A stretch of DNA of 8,114 nucleotides from Nitrospirota bacterium (GTDB lineage: Bacteria > Nitrospirota > Thermodesulfovibrionia > Thermodesulfovibrionales > JdFR-88). The stretch is from positions 1 to 8,114 of the forward strand of contig JAKAGP010000057.1 of NCBI GenBank assembly GCA_021825785.1, in the 5' to 3' direction. Positions 6,840 to 8,114 of the stretch are shown here, in pieces (position 1 is the stretch's first letter; each line of letters begins with the position of its first letter). The position numbers were made by a program, and so were the translations under genes. Under the pieces are notes generated by a model. The model was given only the letters and a program-made list of their open reading frames with translations, made no database searches and was not told the DNA's origin.

Positions 6840-8114
6840 ATGGAAACGGCGGAGAACCTGGATATAAATAAAACAAACCCTCGGGCCTGTTGCGGAAATT
6901 TGTTTGCATCCGGAGCAGGCTGCGGGGGGGCCGGACTTAAGATGGCGGTGGTCCTTGACCAGCCGTTCTGGTTTGACGGCGTAAATTACAGCACCAACGC
7001 CCCTTTTATAAATTTCGTGCTCTCCTTCAGGGAGAAAGTGGATTCGTTGTTCCTGTTTGCCCCACTGAAGCATAGCAGGTCTGAAAGAGGCCGTCTCGGC
7101 ATAACTGTTCAAGACGGCAAAGTAAGAATAGTTCCCATCCCCTTTTACAGGACCACGTTTGAGATGTACCTGAAGCTGCCGTTCATGTGGATGGGGACAA
7201 GGAACCGCCTCCGGCGCGAGATGGCGGGTTTTGACGTGGCATGGATCATGGGAGGCCATGTACTGGCGGACCTGTCCGGCAGGTTCCTTAAGAAAAACGG
7301 CAAAAAGGCCTTTTTTTATTACAGGAGCAATCTTGTAGAGGAGGTCAGAAGCCACGGCTGTACCAGTATCAAGGGCAAAATTTTGGTGGCGGCCTCCAGG
7401 CTGATCCAAAGGTTCTCCTTGAGCACGGCCAGGGACGCCGTGGTATTTGTCGTTGGAGATGAACTTAAGGATGTATTTCAAAAAAGCGGCCGGTCCGTCC
7501 ACAAGATCTATCCGTCGATCATTACCGCTCAGGACATAAAGAAGAAAAATGTTGCCAGGGAGCCTGCAAGAGTAAATTTTGTAGCCGTTGGCAGGCTTAC
7601 GCCGGAAAAAGGGCTTGACGATCTGGTCCGCGCGGCGGAGCTCCTTGTTAGCTCGGGTTTCCACAGGTTCGTGTTTCGTCTTATCGGGGATGGAAAAGAA
7701 AGAGAGCGGCTGCAGAGGATGGTGGCCCAGGCGGGCTTGGGCGGGTATCTTGAGTTTGCCGGTTTTGTCCAGCCGGGGAAGGACCTTCTGGCTGCCTATG
7801 ACAACGCCGACGCTTTTGTTCTGCCTTCGCGGACGGAGGGGATACCAAAGGTGCTTTATGAGGCGATGGCGAGGGGGTTGCCGGTTGTGGCAAGCAACGT
7901 GGGCGGGGTGCCCGAGATAGTCGATGAAGGTGTGAACGGATTGCTTGTGCCGCCCGGAGACCCGGCAGCGCTTGCCCGGGCGATCAGGATACTGTGTGAT
8001 GAAAAACTGCTGCGCGAGGGTTTTGGGAAAAAAGGGTTGGAAACCGCAGGGAAATTCGCGATGGAAAAGCAACGGGACGCCATGTACGGGCTCATAGTGG
8101 AGCATGTGAGATCG
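6840..8114 (+). CDS. Family 4 (GT-B fold) glycosyltransferase, 3' partial
   Basis: Retaining glycosyltransferase of the same broad family as the one at 1725-2930, probably acting in the same glycan pathway. The frame stays open to the window end with 425 residues visible, and the last residues (YGLIVEHVRS) look like the usual C-terminal helix, so little is missing. Numbered from ATG 6840, the donor domain begins near VNFVAVGRLTPEKG (245-258), with the GRL and E-K-G signature. Then come RLIGDGKERERL (280-291) and FAGFVQPG. The E-x7-E pair is E333/E341 in TEGIPKVLYEAM, followed by GLPVVASNVGGVPE. The start is uncertain. The typical first strand (MAVVLDQPFWFDG) begins at an in-frame ATG at 6942, and the 34 residues before it (Cys/Gly/Ala-rich) look unlike the family. 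ATG 6840 has GGGA close upstream; ATG 6942 has only a weak site. The gap from the previous gene is 38 or 140 nt accordingly. Function is secure, donor unknown. Confidence 0.92.
   Translation, partial: METAENLDINKTNPRACCGNLFASGAGCGGAGLKMAVVLDQPFWFDGVNYSTNAPFINFVLSFREKVDSLFLFAPLKHSRSERGRLGITVQDGKVRIVPIPFYRTTFEMYLKLPFMWMGTRNRLRREMAGFDVAWIMGGHVLADLSGRFLKKNGKKAFFYYRSNLVEEVRSHGCTSIKGKILVAASRLIQRFSLSTARDAVVFVVGDELKDVFQKSGRSVHKIYPSIITAQDIKKKNVAREPARVNFVAVGRLTPEKGLDDLVRAAELLVSSGFHRFVFRLIGDGKERERLQRMVAQAGLGGYLEFAGFVQPGKDLLAAYDNADAFVLPSRTEGIPKVLYEAMARGLPVVASNVGGVPEIVDEGVNGLLVPPGDPAALARAIRILCDEKLLREGFGKKGLETAGKFAMEKQRDAMYGLIVEHVRS

Noticed and set aside
6789..8105. 438-codon open frame on the minus strand across the last glycosyltransferase
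   Set aside because: It is antisense to a frame with full GT-B motifs (GRL-EKG, E-x7-E). The minus translation is rich in His, Pro and Arg with no recognisable domain, as expected for a shadow in GC-rich DNA.

Overview
The window is an internal piece of a bacterial surface-polysaccharide (exopolysaccharide, capsule or O-antigen type) biosynthesis cluster. All seven genes lie on the + strand; the first and last run off the ends. I see no tRNA, rRNA, CRISPR array, insertion sequence, integrase or transposase. The standard bacterial code fits: ATG starts, TGA/TAA/TAG stops, purine-rich ribosome-binding sites. Hand counts give about 49% GC in the first gene and about 64% in sampled parts of the second glycosyltransferase. 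Very short intergenic gaps plus a cobalamin-binding radical SAM enzyme are common in anaerobic or microaerobic Gram-negative-type lineages (for example Desulfobacterota, Nitrospirota, Omnitrophota). No marker gene is present, so the host phylum is not determined.

Layout. Bases 1-5217 hold a compact five-gene unit: a GT2 glycosyltransferase (5' end missing), a class I SAM methyltransferase, a GT4 glycosyltransferase, a NodB-type polysaccharide deacetylase without signal peptide, and a B12-binding radical SAM protein. Junctions are 5 nt, 10 nt, a 10-nt overlap and a 4-nt ATGA overlap, which implies cotranscription and translational coupling. A 147-nt spacer (5218-5364) follows, with a strikingly AT-rich core. 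After it come a multi-pass O-antigen ligase/polymerase-family membrane protein (5365-6801) and a second GT4 glycosyltransferase (about 6840 to the window end).

How they may work together (inference from families and context): GT2 and GT4 enzymes build an oligosaccharide on a lipid carrier at the cytoplasmic face. The deacetylase, the SAM methyltransferase and the radical SAM enzyme could modify the sugars or carrier at the same face. The Wzy/WaaL-type protein would polymerise or ligate the flipped product on the outer face of the inner membrane. A flippase, an initiating phosphoglycosyltransferase and sugar-nucleotide genes would be needed and are not in the window. The least predictable member is the B12-radical SAM protein, whose substrate cannot be read from sequence. 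I do not see clear evidence of a wholly new type of system.
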